From: JAICTV01 sp035634055
Lineage (GTDB): Bacteria; Planctomycetota; Phycisphaerae; Tepidisphaerales; Tepidisphaeraceae
Length of the DNA: 64,000 bases
Direction: 5' to 3'
Assembly: GCA_035634055.1 (NCBI GenBank)
Contig: DASQDR010000033.1
Span: forward strand, 1 to 64,000
Positions 35,240-42,178 of the stretch are shown in pieces. The notes beneath the pieces were generated by a model that was not told where the DNA came from, ran no database searches, and saw only the letters and a program-made list of their open reading frames with translations. Position 1 is the first letter of the stretch. Every line of letters begins with the position of its first letter. Position numbers and translations under genes: made by a program.

Positions 35240-35713
35240 TTACGTTGCCTCGCCCCCGCGCGCCTGCTGATCGAGCCGCGCCGCCTCGCCGGTCTCGAAC
35301 GGGTCGTAGCGGAGCGCGATGGTCGGCGCGGTCTCCGCGTCGAAGGCGATCTGACCCTTTTCCGGCACGGGCGACGCCTCGATCACCGGCCGCAGCGCTG
35401 CGTGCATGGCGGCGAGGAGGCCGCCGAGGTCCAGGCCCATCAGCTCGTCGGGCAGCGGGCAAAGGTGCTTCTGGTAGCTCTCGTGCAGCGTGAGCACCCC
35501 GCGCGGGTTGGACCGGCGGAAGTGCTCCAGCGCGACGGCGCACTGGATGAGCCCCTGGTAGAGTTCCCGCTTGACCCCCGCCGCCCGCCGCCAGGCGTCT
35601 TCCCACACCTCGTGCGCCTCGAAGAACTCGCGCGCGTTGAACAGGGCGATGCCGTCCAGGTAAAGCTTCCGCTCCATCGCCGGATCCATCGGCTCGATCC
35701 GCGGCTTGGTCAT
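35240..35713 (-). CDS. DUF309 domain protein
   Basis: The 157-aa product contains YLDGIALFNAREFFEAHEVW followed by EDAWR, the defining motif of DUF309, and then GLIQCAVALEHFRRSNPRG. DUF309 proteins are small all-helical proteins of unknown function. The C-terminal ~50 residues are specific to this protein. The start at 35713 (MTKPRIEPMD) is plausible. The tandem repeats begin just upstream of it. Confidence 0.87.
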   Translation of the reverse strand: MTKPRIEPMDPAMERKLYLDGIALFNAREFFEAHEVWEDAWRRAAGVKRELYQGLIQCAVALEHFRRSNPRGVLTLHESYQKHLCPLPDELMGLDLGGLLAAMHAALRPVIEASPVPEKGQIAFDAETAPTIALRYDPFETGEAARLDQQARGGEAT

Positions 35714-35735
35714 GCGTCACTCGAAGCGAAGGCTG

Positions 35736-35915
35736 CTGCGCGCGCCATCCGGAACCTGCTGCCAGCGCCATCCCAAGGCCTACTGCGCGCCTCATTCCGA
35801 ACCGTCATCACGCGTGTCATCCAAAGTGTACTCGCGCGTCATTCCGAACCGTCATTACGCGTGTCATCCCGAAGCGTACTGCGGGCGCGATGCCGAACCG
35901 TCGTTGCGCGTGTCG
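35736..35915. repeat. Four tandem ~48-nt units of the TCATTCCGAACCGTCA type
   Basis: Units start at 35736, 35783, 35831 and 35879. Units 2 and 3 are nearly identical (cgcgtcattccgaaccgtca, then cgcgtgtcatcc). Units 1 and 4 have diverged. Unit 3 contains GTCATCCCGAAGCGT, shared with the inverted repeat at 8158. No spacer/repeat alternation of CRISPR type is present, because there are no unique spacers. Confidence 0.75.
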
Positions 35916-35917
35916 GC

Positions 35918-36047
35918 GGCGCCGGTCCCCACAGGGGGTGGCGCCGGTCCCCACAGTCGGCGGCGCCGGTCCCCACGCAGCCCAACGCCTGCCGCTCTGA
36001 GCACTAGCAACTGACCACTAGCAACTGGCAACTGGCAACTAATAACT
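35918..36047. repeat. GGCGCCGGTCCCCAC triplicate and ACTAGCAACTGGCAAC repeats
   Basis: Three copies of ggcgccggtccccac lie at 35918, 35940 and 35962. They are followed from about 36003 by short direct repeats based on actagcaact / ggcaact that reach the end of the GNAT gene. The second set resembles the arms of the large hairpin at 40.2 kb. Together with the 48-nt array they fill the DUF309-GNAT gap. Confidence 0.65.
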
Positions 36048-36579
36048 ACTCCCTCTGCTGCCGCCCCCCATCGCGCTGATACAGGTCGAGGTAAAAGTGC
36101 ATCACTTCCTTCCCCCCCACGTTGCGGGTTCGGCTGTGGCGGAAGTGGAACTTCTCGAACAGGCGGACCGCCGGCTCGCGCTCCATGAAGGTGTCGAGGG
36201 CGATCTTGAGGTAGCCGCGGTCCTGGCAGAACTTCAGGGCCGCCTCGACCAGCGCGCTGCCGATGCCCTGGCGGCGGTGGTCCTGGCGGACGCGCAGGCG
36301 GCGGATCTCGCCGACGTTGTCCTCGTGGTGCTGCACGCCGACCATCCCGACCACCTCCCCGCCGCCGCCGTTGCCGACGCCGGTGGTCTCGGCCACCCAG
36401 AAGTGGCTGCCGGGGGAGTTCAGGTACGCCTGCTCGATGTCGTCGATGTCCAAGCCGGTGTCGTTCTCGGCGATGCGCCCGCCGATCAGCCCCTCGCGGT
36501 AGAGCGTCGTGCAGGCGGAGAGGTCGTCGCGGCGGAAGCTGCGGATAACGTAGGTCGAGTTCGACGACGGGCCTGGCAT
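36046..36579 (-). CDS. GNAT-family N-acetyltransferase
   Basis: The 177-aa protein has the acetyl-CoA-binding motif A, RRLRVRQDHRRQGIGSALVE (RxxGxG), preceded by VVGMVGVQHHEDNVGEI and followed by the motif-B region KIALDTFMEREPAVRLFEKF. The start at 36579 (MPGPSSNSTYVIRSFRRDD) fits GNAT domain starts; longer frames upstream are Pro/Arg-rich and unlikely. A Gly-rich insert (GVGNGGGGE) lies before motif A. Substrate unknown. Upstream on the opposite strand is the LURP-one gene. Confidence 0.87.
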   Translation of the reverse strand: MPGPSSNSTYVIRSFRRDDLSACTTLYREGLIGGRIAENDTGLDIDDIEQAYLNSPGSHFWVAETTGVGNGGGGEVVGMVGVQHHEDNVGEIRRLRVRQDHRRQGIGSALVEAALKFCQDRGYLKIALDTFMEREPAVRLFEKFHFRHSRTRNVGGKEVMHFYLDLYQRDGGRQQRE

Positions 36580-36839
36580 AATCCGCCACAGTTTAGCACC
36601 GCGCCCGCAGCGGCGGAATGGCGGGCGTGCGCGAGCGCACGAGCGCGGCTCGCCCGGGCGCGCCCCGCCAGCCCCATCCGCGCCCCCCGGTCGCGCCCGC
36701 CCGCGCGCGGCGCCGCAATTCCCGTGGCGGCGGCGGCGGGTTTGTGCTGTGATGCGAGGCCGACCGGCGTGCGGTCGCGTCTCTTGCTCACGCGGGCGGC
36801 GCGGCCGCACGATGGTCGACGAAAAAGGAGTGAACGCCG

Positions 36840-37337
36840 ATGGCCCGCTACCGCATGCGCGAAAAGCTCTTCTCGTTCGGCGACGACTACGCCATCCGCG
36901 ACGAGCGCGGCAACGACGCCTTTTTCGTCGACGGCAAGATGTTCAGCATCGGCAACAAGCTCTCGTTCAAGGACATGCGCGGCAACGAGCTGGCGCACAT
37001 CCGCCAGAAGATCATCGCCCTGCGCCCGTCGTACGTGATCGACCTGGCCGGCGGCGGCAGCGCGACGGTCAAGAAGCACCTGTTCACCCTGTTCCGCGCC
37101 GGCTTCACCGTCGACGTGCCCGGCCCGGGCGACCTGGAGGCGACCGGCAGCCTGCTCGAGCACGAGTACACCTTCGAGCGCGGCGGGCGCACCGTCGCCA
37201 CCGTCTCCAAGCGCTGGTTCAGCTTCCGCGACTCCTACGGCGTGGACGTGGCCGAGGGCGAGAACGACGTCCTGATCCTGGCCAGCACCGTTGTCATCGA
37301 TTTGTGCTGCCACCCGGACGAGAAGCACGGCGACTGA
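36840..37337 (+). CDS. LURP-one-related (Tubby-like) protein
   Basis: The 165-aa product has the repeated beta-hairpin pattern of the LURP-one/scramblase-like fold: YRMREKLFSFGDDYAIRDER, FFVDGKMFSIGNKLSFKD, EHEYTFERGGRTVATVSKRW, then DSYGVDVAEGENDVLILAST. Bacterial and archaeal members are small and of unknown function. An AAGGAG site precedes the ATG at good spacing. It is divergent from the GNAT gene. Confidence 0.85.
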   Translation: MARYRMREKLFSFGDDYAIRDERGNDAFFVDGKMFSIGNKLSFKDMRGNELAHIRQKIIALRPSYVIDLAGGGSATVKKHLFTLFRAGFTVDVPGPGDLEATGSLLEHEYTFERGGRTVATVSKRWFSFRDSYGVDVAEGENDVLILASTVVIDLCCHPDEKHGD

Positions 37338-37469
37338 CGTTTCGCCCGCGCGCCCTCAAGCCGCAAAGCCTCTCCGCCGCCGCGGGCGCGCGCGAAGGAT
37401 GAAGGATGGCCCCAACACTGAGCGGGCGACGGTGGCCGCCGGACCTTGTGACCCCGGGAAGGAAGCAAC

Positions 37470-38162
37470 ATGAATCGAAATGGGTTGTTCGAGCGTGTCG
37501 CGGTGGTTGCGCTGATCGCCTTTATCGCATCGGCGCTGCGCGCGCAGACGCTTCCGGCGGTGCATGCGTCGCCGGCGGACGTCGTGGCCGCTTGCCGCGC
37601 CGCCCACGAGCGAGGCGACATCGCGGCGGAACTCGACTGCTTCGGCCCGACCGGGCAGGCCGCGATGATCAAGATGTTGATGACCGGCTTCACCGCCGCG
37701 CCCGCGACCTTGCCCGCGGGCAAGGCGCCGGATCCGGAGAAGGCGGCGTTCGAGGCGAAGCATCGCCTTGACCGGCGACAACAGCGGCCCGGCGAGTCGA
37801 GGGAGGCGTTCGCCGCCCGGCTGACGTCGGAACTGCCGGACCAGCGCGCGTTCCTGCTGGACTTCATGACCCACCAGCGAGCCTACGCGCAGCGCCGCCG
37901 CGCCCCCGCCGCCACCGCCCCCGCCGCCACCGCCCCCGCCGCGACGGCCGGAGCCGGAGCCGGAGCCGGAGCCGCCGCCAGCACTCAGCCCGCGACGAAG
38001 CCGGCCGCCCCGCAATTGCAGGACGTCCGCATCGACCCGTCCGGCACCAGCGCGACGGCCAAGCTGACCAACACCGACCAGCACGGCGGCACGTGGTCGC
38101 AGACCGTGAAGTTCGAGAAGGTGAACGGCTCGTGGCGGATCGCTTCGCTCATGATGTTCTGA
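37470..38162 (+). CDS. Secreted protein of unknown function, low-complexity linker
   Basis: A signal peptide (VAVVALIAFIASALRAQ) is followed by ~110 helical residues (VVAACRAAHERGDIAAELDC). An Ala/Pro/Thr/Gly repeat linker comes next (APAATAPAATAPAATAGAG). The C-terminal domain, DVRIDPSGTSATAKLTNTDQ to FEKVNGSWRIASLMMF, ends like NTF2/DUF4878-type nuclear-transport-factor-like folds. Those folds serve as small-molecule or lipoprotein domains. No enzymatic motif is visible. The start ATG has a GGAAG upstream. Confidence 0.65.
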   Translation: MNRNGLFERVAVVALIAFIASALRAQTLPAVHASPADVVAACRAAHERGDIAAELDCFGPTGQAAMIKMLMTGFTAAPATLPAGKAPDPEKAAFEAKHRLDRRQQRPGESREAFAARLTSELPDQRAFLLDFMTHQRAYAQRRRAPAATAPAATAPAATAGAGAGAGAAASTQPATKPAAPQLQDVRIDPSGTSATAKLTNTDQHGGTWSQTVKFEKVNGSWRIASLMMF

Positions 38163-38401
38163 CCCGCTCGGCCCGCGCGACTCGCCTTTACACCTACCGC
38201 GGCGCGCGATTGGGCGTAGCGGACCCGCCAGCAGCGATGTCAGCGTGAGCGTAGCCTCGAAGGATACCGGGCTGGTGGGCGGGGCCCTGCGCCGAGATTT
38301 GGCGCGAGCAGCGCTTCGTGATGACCCCACCCCGGTTGTTGCCGCTACGCGCGGGCGCGCACTGCTCTGCGGCCCTCCGCACACGCGGCGCCTTCGCCGC
38401 C
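38163..38401. other. Convergent gap between two secreted-protein genes
   Basis: About 240 nt separate the plus-strand secreted gene from the minus-strand CBM9 gene. No hairpin with a T-run, repeat or convincing small gene was seen. Confidence 0.4.
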
Positions 38402-39307
38402 TCACCGCTCCACCCACTCCACCCACCCCCACGTCAGCGGCAGGTGCAGGTCCATCGAGCCGGCGGGGGACCAGGCGGTGATGGTGCCGTTCTCTTCGTC
38501 GCGGGCGCGCGAGGCGCGAGCGAGTTGCACGCGCCAGCGCGAGCCAGGCCGGGGCGGAAGCAGGTCGTCAGGGGCGATGCCGCGACCGCGGAGGCTGGAC
38601 CACGGGATGGCGATCTCGATCGTCCAGCCGCCGTCGGCGTCGCGCGGGTCGTTCAACGTGCCGTCGACGCGGACGGCGGTGCGCAGGCCGGACAGGGTGA
38701 AGCCGCGGTCGGCGCGCCCGCCCTGGCGGTACGGGCGGGTGACGGTCAGGTCGAAGACGGTGTTGAGCGGGTTCACCTCCAGTTCGGCGTACTGCCGGCC
38801 ATCGGCGTCGGGGTCGAGGAAGATCTCGAACGCGTTCTCGCGGTAGAGCATGTCGTCGCGCCGCCGAAGGGTGGCCCAGACGTCGCGGTCGGTCAGCTCG
38901 GCGGCGACGTAGAGGTGGCGGTCGTCCCAGAGCAGCTTGGCGCGCGTGCGCTGCGCCGGCGGCGCGCGGTCGCGGCCACGCAGGTCGATGAAATCCGGCG
39001 TCCACTCGGCGGCGGACCAGGCGGCGTCGTCGAGGATCCCGTCAACCGTCACGGGTCGCGTGGTGGCGACGCAGCGGTACGAAGGTATCGAATCGACCGA
39101 CGGCGCGGGCGCGGATGACGCAGCCACTGCCGCCGGCGACGCCGGCGCAGACGGGGACGAGGTCGTAGGTAACGCCGCCGAAAGGGGTGACGCCGCGGCG
39201 GCAGGCGCAGCGGCAGGCGGCGCGGGCGCGGAGGACGCGGGGGACGCGGAGGACGCGGGGGGCGCGGCGAGGAGGGACACCAGCACGAACAGCATTGCAT
39301 TCAACAT
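38402..39307 (-). CDS. Secreted CBM9-like carbohydrate-binding protein
   Basis: The start ATG at 39307 has GGGAGG upstream. After a signal peptide (MLNAMLFVLVSLLAAPPASS) and ~55 residues of Ala/Ser/Pro repeats comes a family 9-like beta-sandwich. Its features are RPVTVDGILDDAAWSAAEW, AKLLWDDRHLYVAAELTDRD, ENAFEIFLDPDADGRQYAEL, and GGWTIEIAIPWSSLRGRG. This domain binds sugars or sits on glycoside hydrolases. Here it stands alone, as in many planctomycete genes. The similar C-terminal part of the 53.3-kb lipoprotein shows this fold is used repeatedly. Confidence 0.85.
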   Translation of the reverse strand: MLNAMLFVLVSLLAAPPASSASPASSAPAPPAAAPAAAASPLSAALPTTSSPSAPASPAAVAASSAPAPSVDSIPSYRCVATTRPVTVDGILDDAAWSAAEWTPDFIDLRGRDRAPPAQRTRAKLLWDDRHLYVAAELTDRDVWATLRRRDDMLYRENAFEIFLDPDADGRQYAELEVNPLNTVFDLTVTRPYRQGGRADRGFTLSGLRTAVRVDGTLNDPRDADGGWTIEIAIPWSSLRGRGIAPDDLLPPRPGSRWRVQLARASRARDEENGTITAWSPAGSMDLHLPLTWGWVEWVER

Positions 39308-39485
39308 CAAGCCAGGCCTCCCCGTGCGCGCGGGCGGCGGATGCGCGACGACAAGCGGCGGTAGCCGCAGCCGCCCGCTCGACCGCGTCCGCCCACCGAC
39401 CGCCTCCGCCCGCCGACACACTACGACCACGTCAACGCGTGCGAAACCGACGGCGCCGCCGCCGGTTGACATCCTATCATCGAGC

Positions 39486-39935
39486 ATGCGTTACCTGGTG
39501 ACGGCGCGCGTGCGGCCCGGGCGGGAGCGGGCGTTGCTGGAGGCGATCGAGGGCGGCACGCTCGGCCGGGGGTCGGTCGCGGGCGACGAGTACCTGCGCA
39601 ACATGACCGACGCCCGCCTGCGCGATGACGGGGCGGTGCGCTGGGTGGAGGTCTGCTTCTGCGCGACGCCGCTGGACGAGGAGCGGCCGTACTGGGAGGA
39701 ATTCTTCGAGCTCGTGCGCGTGCAGGACGCCCACAACCGCGCGCACTGCCGTGACGTCGACGGGTCCGAACCGTGGGCCTGTTCCGGGTGCGATTGCACG
39801 GTGAAGCTCGAGCGGCACCTGGCGCAGAGCGGGCAGTCGTTCCTCCCGCTCCTGCGCGAGCTGGCCCGCGCGAGCAGCTCCGATCGCGCGGACCGTGCCG
39901 ACGGCGCGGGCGACCGCGCCGCCGATCGCGCGTAG
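39486..39935 (+). CDS. Conserved small protein with Cys-rich C-terminal segment
   Basis: The 149-aa product starts MRYLVTARVRPGRERALLEA, an alpha/beta pattern suggestive of a dimeric ferredoxin-like barrel. VEVCFCATPLDEERPYWEEF and HCRDVDGSEPWACSGCDCT follow. The six Cys (two in CFC, one in HCR, three in ACSGCDC) could bind metal. I recall the same sequence pattern in uncharacterised cyanobacterial/planctomycete proteins but cannot name a family. The last ~20 residues are Asp/Arg/Ala repeats. It is divergent from the CBM9 gene. Confidence 0.65.
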   Translation: MRYLVTARVRPGRERALLEAIEGGTLGRGSVAGDEYLRNMTDARLRDDGAVRWVEVCFCATPLDEERPYWEEFFELVRVQDAHNRAHCRDVDGSEPWACSGCDCTVKLERHLAQSGQSFLPLLRELARASSSDRADRADGAGDRAADRA

Positions 39936-40014
39936 CGTTCGACACCGTGCGTCTGCCGCGCCGTGTCGTCAGCGGGCGTGGCTCCGCTGCGCACGCGCGC
40001 TGGGCACGAATCCA

Positions 40015-40088
40015 GGTGACCGGTGGGGCTCGAACCCACATGATCCAGGTTCACAGCCTGGCGCTCTATCCGGTTGAGCTACGGCCCC
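40015..40088 (-). tRNA. tRNA-His (anticodon GTG)
   Basis: The cloverleaf reads GGGGCCG-TA-GCTC...GAGC, anticodon stem CCAGG/CCTGG around CTGTGAA (GTG), and T arm GTGGG-TTCGAGC-CCCAC. The 3' acceptor strand is CGGTCACC. The 5' strand has seven nt against eight expected with the His-specific G-1:C73 pair. Either A71 is bulged or G2:A71 mispairs. The tRNA is nevertheless the only His candidate here. Confidence 0.9.
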
Positions 40089-40090
40089 AG

Positions 40091-40162
40091 AGACGACGGC
40101 AGGAGTCGAACCTGCGTGAGCGGAGGTTGCAGCTCCGCGCCTCACCGCTCGGCCACGTCGTC
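40091..40162 (-). tRNA. tRNA-Cys (anticodon GCA)
   Basis: Acceptor GACGACG pairs with CGTCGTC. The anticodon stem CGGAG/CTCCG holds loop CTGCAAC (GCA), the T arm is GCAGG-TTCGACT-CCTGC, and the discriminator is T, a Cys-tRNA identity base. It lies 2 nt upstream of tRNA-His, so the two are surely cotranscribed. Confidence 0.95.
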
Positions 40163-40198
40163 TTCGACAAGGTGCACCAGCAGCACGCCGTGTCTGTT

Positions 40199-40321
40199 GT
40201 CACTGGTCACTGGTCACTCGCAGGGCGCCTTCGGCCATGGCGGCATCGCGCGTGCTGATGGCGGACCTTGCGACGCCGACGGAGGCCGCGGGCGCCCTGC
40301 GAGTGACTAGTGACCACTGAC
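40199..40321. repeat. Large imperfect inverted repeat inside the tRNA cluster
   Basis: Arms gtcactggtcactggtcact... (40199-40229) and ...agtgactagtgaccactgac (40291-40321) are complementary over nearly all of ~31 nt, including gcagggcgcc/ggcgccctgc. They enclose ~60 nt. The CACTGGTCACTGG unit is itself repeated and relates to the repeats at 36.0 kb. It separates tRNA-Cys from the small gene at 40.4 kb. Confidence 0.75.
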
Positions 40322-40376
40322 CGATGATCCCCTCGAACAGCCCCGCGTCGCCAGCGCCGGCGGGCCTCGCCAGCGA

Positions 40377-40592
40377 TCAGGCGCCGGCGGCGACGGGCGC
40401 GCTTGCGCCGCGTTGCCTGCGACGGATCTTCTCCCCGCCGCCGCTGTCGGCGTCGTCTCGTTGCTCCCGCAGGTACGCCAGCAACTGCTGGAAGTAGAGC
40501 GGCTCCGGCTGCGCCTTCGGCGGCGGCTGCGGACGGCCGGGGGACCATTGGTCGTAGTCGGCCTCTCGGAAGAGTGAGATCAATCGTTCCAT
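40377..40592 (-). CDS. Small hypothetical protein between tRNA genes
   Basis: The 71-aa frame begins MERLISLFREADYDQWSPGR with a GCGAGG site at suitable spacing. It continues through a Pro-rich segment into FQQLLAYLREQRDDADSGGG and a basic tail. The amphipathic N-terminal and central helices look protein-like. No homolog is recognised. It lies on the same strand as the flanking tRNA-Lys and tRNA-Cys and may be read from their transcript. Confidence 0.45.
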   Translation of the reverse strand: MERLISLFREADYDQWSPGRPQPPPKAQPEPLYFQQLLAYLREQRDDADSGGGEKIRRRQRGASAPVAAGA

Positions 40593-40630
40593 CGCGCATC
40601 CTCGCTTCCCGTCGGTCGCCCCGCGTCCAC

Positions 40631-40705
40631 GTGCACCCGGCAGGAGTCGAACCTGCAACCCCCCGGTTAAGAATCGGAAGCTCTGCCGGTTGAGCTACGG
40701 GTGCA
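40631..40705 (-). tRNA. tRNA-Lys (anticodon CTT)
   Basis: Acceptor TGCACCC pairs with GGGTGCA, the D stem is GCTC/GAGC, the anticodon loop TTCTTAA gives CTT, and the T arm is GCAGG-TTCGACT-CCTGC. The anticodon stem has an A:C mismatch next to the loop and a T:G pair at its base. The rest is canonical. Confidence 0.93.
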
Positions 40706-40770
40706 TCCGTCTCAGTCGCCTGGCCTACGTTCAATACGTTCGCAGCAGATGCCATCACCTGCCGCGGCAG

Positions 40771-40843
40771 CGCACCGGGAAGGATTCGAACCTTCAACCC
40801 CCGGCTTCGTAGGCCGGTGCTCGTCCGATCGAGCTGCCAGTGC
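40771..40843 (-). tRNA. tRNA-Arg (anticodon ACG)
   Basis: Acceptor GCACTGG pairs with CCGGTGC. The anticodon stem CCGGC/GCCGG holds loop CTACGAA (ACG, expected to be edited to ICG by TadA to read CGU/CGC/CGA), and the T arm is GAAGG-TTCGAAT-CCTTC. The discriminator is G. Confidence 0.95.
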
Positions 40844-40869
40844 GTCGGTGCGAAAGCTGTCCTGCCGAG

Positions 40870-40941
40870 TGCGCCGTGGAGGGTTCGAACCTCCGGCCTC
40901 TCCCTTTTCAGGGGAGCGCTCTACCCCTGAGCTAACAGCGC
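40870..40941 (-). tRNA. tRNA-Phe (anticodon GAA)
   Basis: Acceptor GCGCTGT pairs with ACGGCGC (one T:G). The anticodon stem CTCCC/GGGAG holds loop CTGAAAA (GAA), and the T arm is GGAGG-TTCGAAC-CCTCC. The discriminator is A. It is the promoter-proximal tRNA of the minus-strand cluster. Confidence 0.95.
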
Positions 40942-41536
40942 GTCCTTACCGGTTCGCCCGTTACACGTTCCATAGTTGCCCTTGCGTCCGGCTTTCGTCC
41001 GCACTTTCCATAATTCCGCAGGTCACACCCGAACGACGCCTCGCGGCGATGCGAGGGCGGCGCCCCCGGCCAAACGGGCCGCGGTCGCACCAAGAGCGTG
41101 CGTGCGGATCGCCCGCGGCGGGGCGGGGCGTGGAAGGTCGAACCGCTCACAGCCTGCTTGAGGAGCAGGCGCTGCGGGACGACCCGACCACGGGCCCGGC
41201 GTCGCTCTTTTCCCGGCTTTGAATGGAAAACGGAACCATTTCGGCCGGGAAGCTCCCGGCCGCGAGGGGCGGGGAGCTATGAGCGAATGCGCGCAACCGC
41301 GTCACTCGTGAGGCACGGGTGCCACATCGAGTAACCGCGGCGGGTAAATTGCTTCGCAGATCGCGTCATAACAGGTCTCTCTTCGGCCAAACGGGCCGAG
41401 GGCGTAAAGTATTCCCTCGCAAATCCCAAAAATCAAGCGAAAAATCTGTGCGCCTTCGCCTAGCCATAGTTCCCGGGCGAACTATGGTGCCCTCTACAGA
41501 TGACGATGTGCGACGGCCCGCGCGGGTGGAAGCGCG
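40942..41536. other. Non-coding region between the tRNA cluster and pncA
   Basis: No frame here encodes a recognisable protein. It holds two hairpins: cggccggga/tcccggccg (41242-41262) and ccatagttc/gaactatgg (41464-41487). The second lies 50 nt past the pncA stop and may act at that transcript's 3' end, though without a T-run. A 14-mer ggccaaacgggccg occurs at 41068 and again at 41385. The tRNA promoter should lie near its left edge. Confidence 0.45.
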
Positions 41537-42178
41537 TCACGTGCCCGGCTGTTGCGCGGGCACTTGCCCGCTTTGCACGACGTGGCCGCCGGCGCGGCGA
41601 ACGGCGTCGAGGGCGGCGGCGGAATCCCCCGGCTGGAGATCGATGCCGCGGCACGCGTCCTCGATCACCACCACGTCGAACCCCGCCTGCCGCGCGTCCA
41701 GCGCGGTGAACTTCACGCAGTAATCGGTGGCGAGCCCGCAGAGGTAGACGGTCGAGACGCCGCGCCCGCGCAGGTGCTCGCCCATGCCGGTGGACCTGCG
41801 GTGGCCGTTGTCGAACAGCGCGCTGTAGCTGTCGATGCCGGGATCGATCCCCTTGTGGAAGACCTTCTCGACGCGCGACGTGTCCAGGCCCGGGACGAAC
41901 TCCGCGCCCGGCGTGCCCTGCACGCAGTGCGCGGGCCAGAGGACCTGCGGCAGGCCGTTCAGGTCGATCACCTCGCCGATGCGCCTTGAGGCGTGATTGA
42001 CGGCGAAGCTGCCGTGGTCGCGCGGGTGCCAGTCCTTCGAAGCGACGATCAGGTCGAACGCCGGCTGAAGGCGGTTGGCGATGGGGACGACGGCGTCCCC
42101 CCCGCGCACGGCCAGCGCGCCGCCCGGGACGAAATCGTTCTGGAGGTCGACGAGGATGAGCGCCCGGCGCGGCGTCAC
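41537..42178 (-). CDS. pncA: Nicotinamidase PncA (isochorismatase fold)
   Basis: PncA hydrolyses nicotinamide to nicotinate for NAD salvage. The 213-aa protein shows RALILVDLQNDFVPGGALAV with the catalytic Asp, the metal site SKDWHPRDHGSF, VLWPAHCVQGTPGAEF, and the nucleophile Cys in YLCGLATDYCVKFTALDA. GTG at 42178 is the start. It overlaps the TGA of pncB as GTGA, so the two are translationally coupled and the enzyme acts on the step before PncB. The longer frame upstream is pncB's tail in another frame. Confidence 0.93.
   Translation of the reverse strand: MTPRRALILVDLQNDFVPGGALAVRGGDAVVPIANRLQPAFDLIVASKDWHPRDHGSFAVNHASRRIGEVIDLNGLPQVLWPAHCVQGTPGAEFVPGLDTSRVEKVFHKGIDPGIDSYSALFDNGHRRSTGMGEHLRGRGVSTVYLCGLATDYCVKFTALDARQAGFDVVVIEDACRGIDLQPGDSAAALDAVRRAGGHVVQSGQVPAQQPGT

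Noticed and set aside
35736..36047. CRISPR array
   Set aside because: The units are directly contiguous and the intervals are not unique spacers. No cas genes are present.
41464..41487. Rho-independent terminator of pncA
   Set aside because: The hairpin is perfect over 9 bp but not followed by a T-run on the minus strand, so it is reported only as a hairpin.
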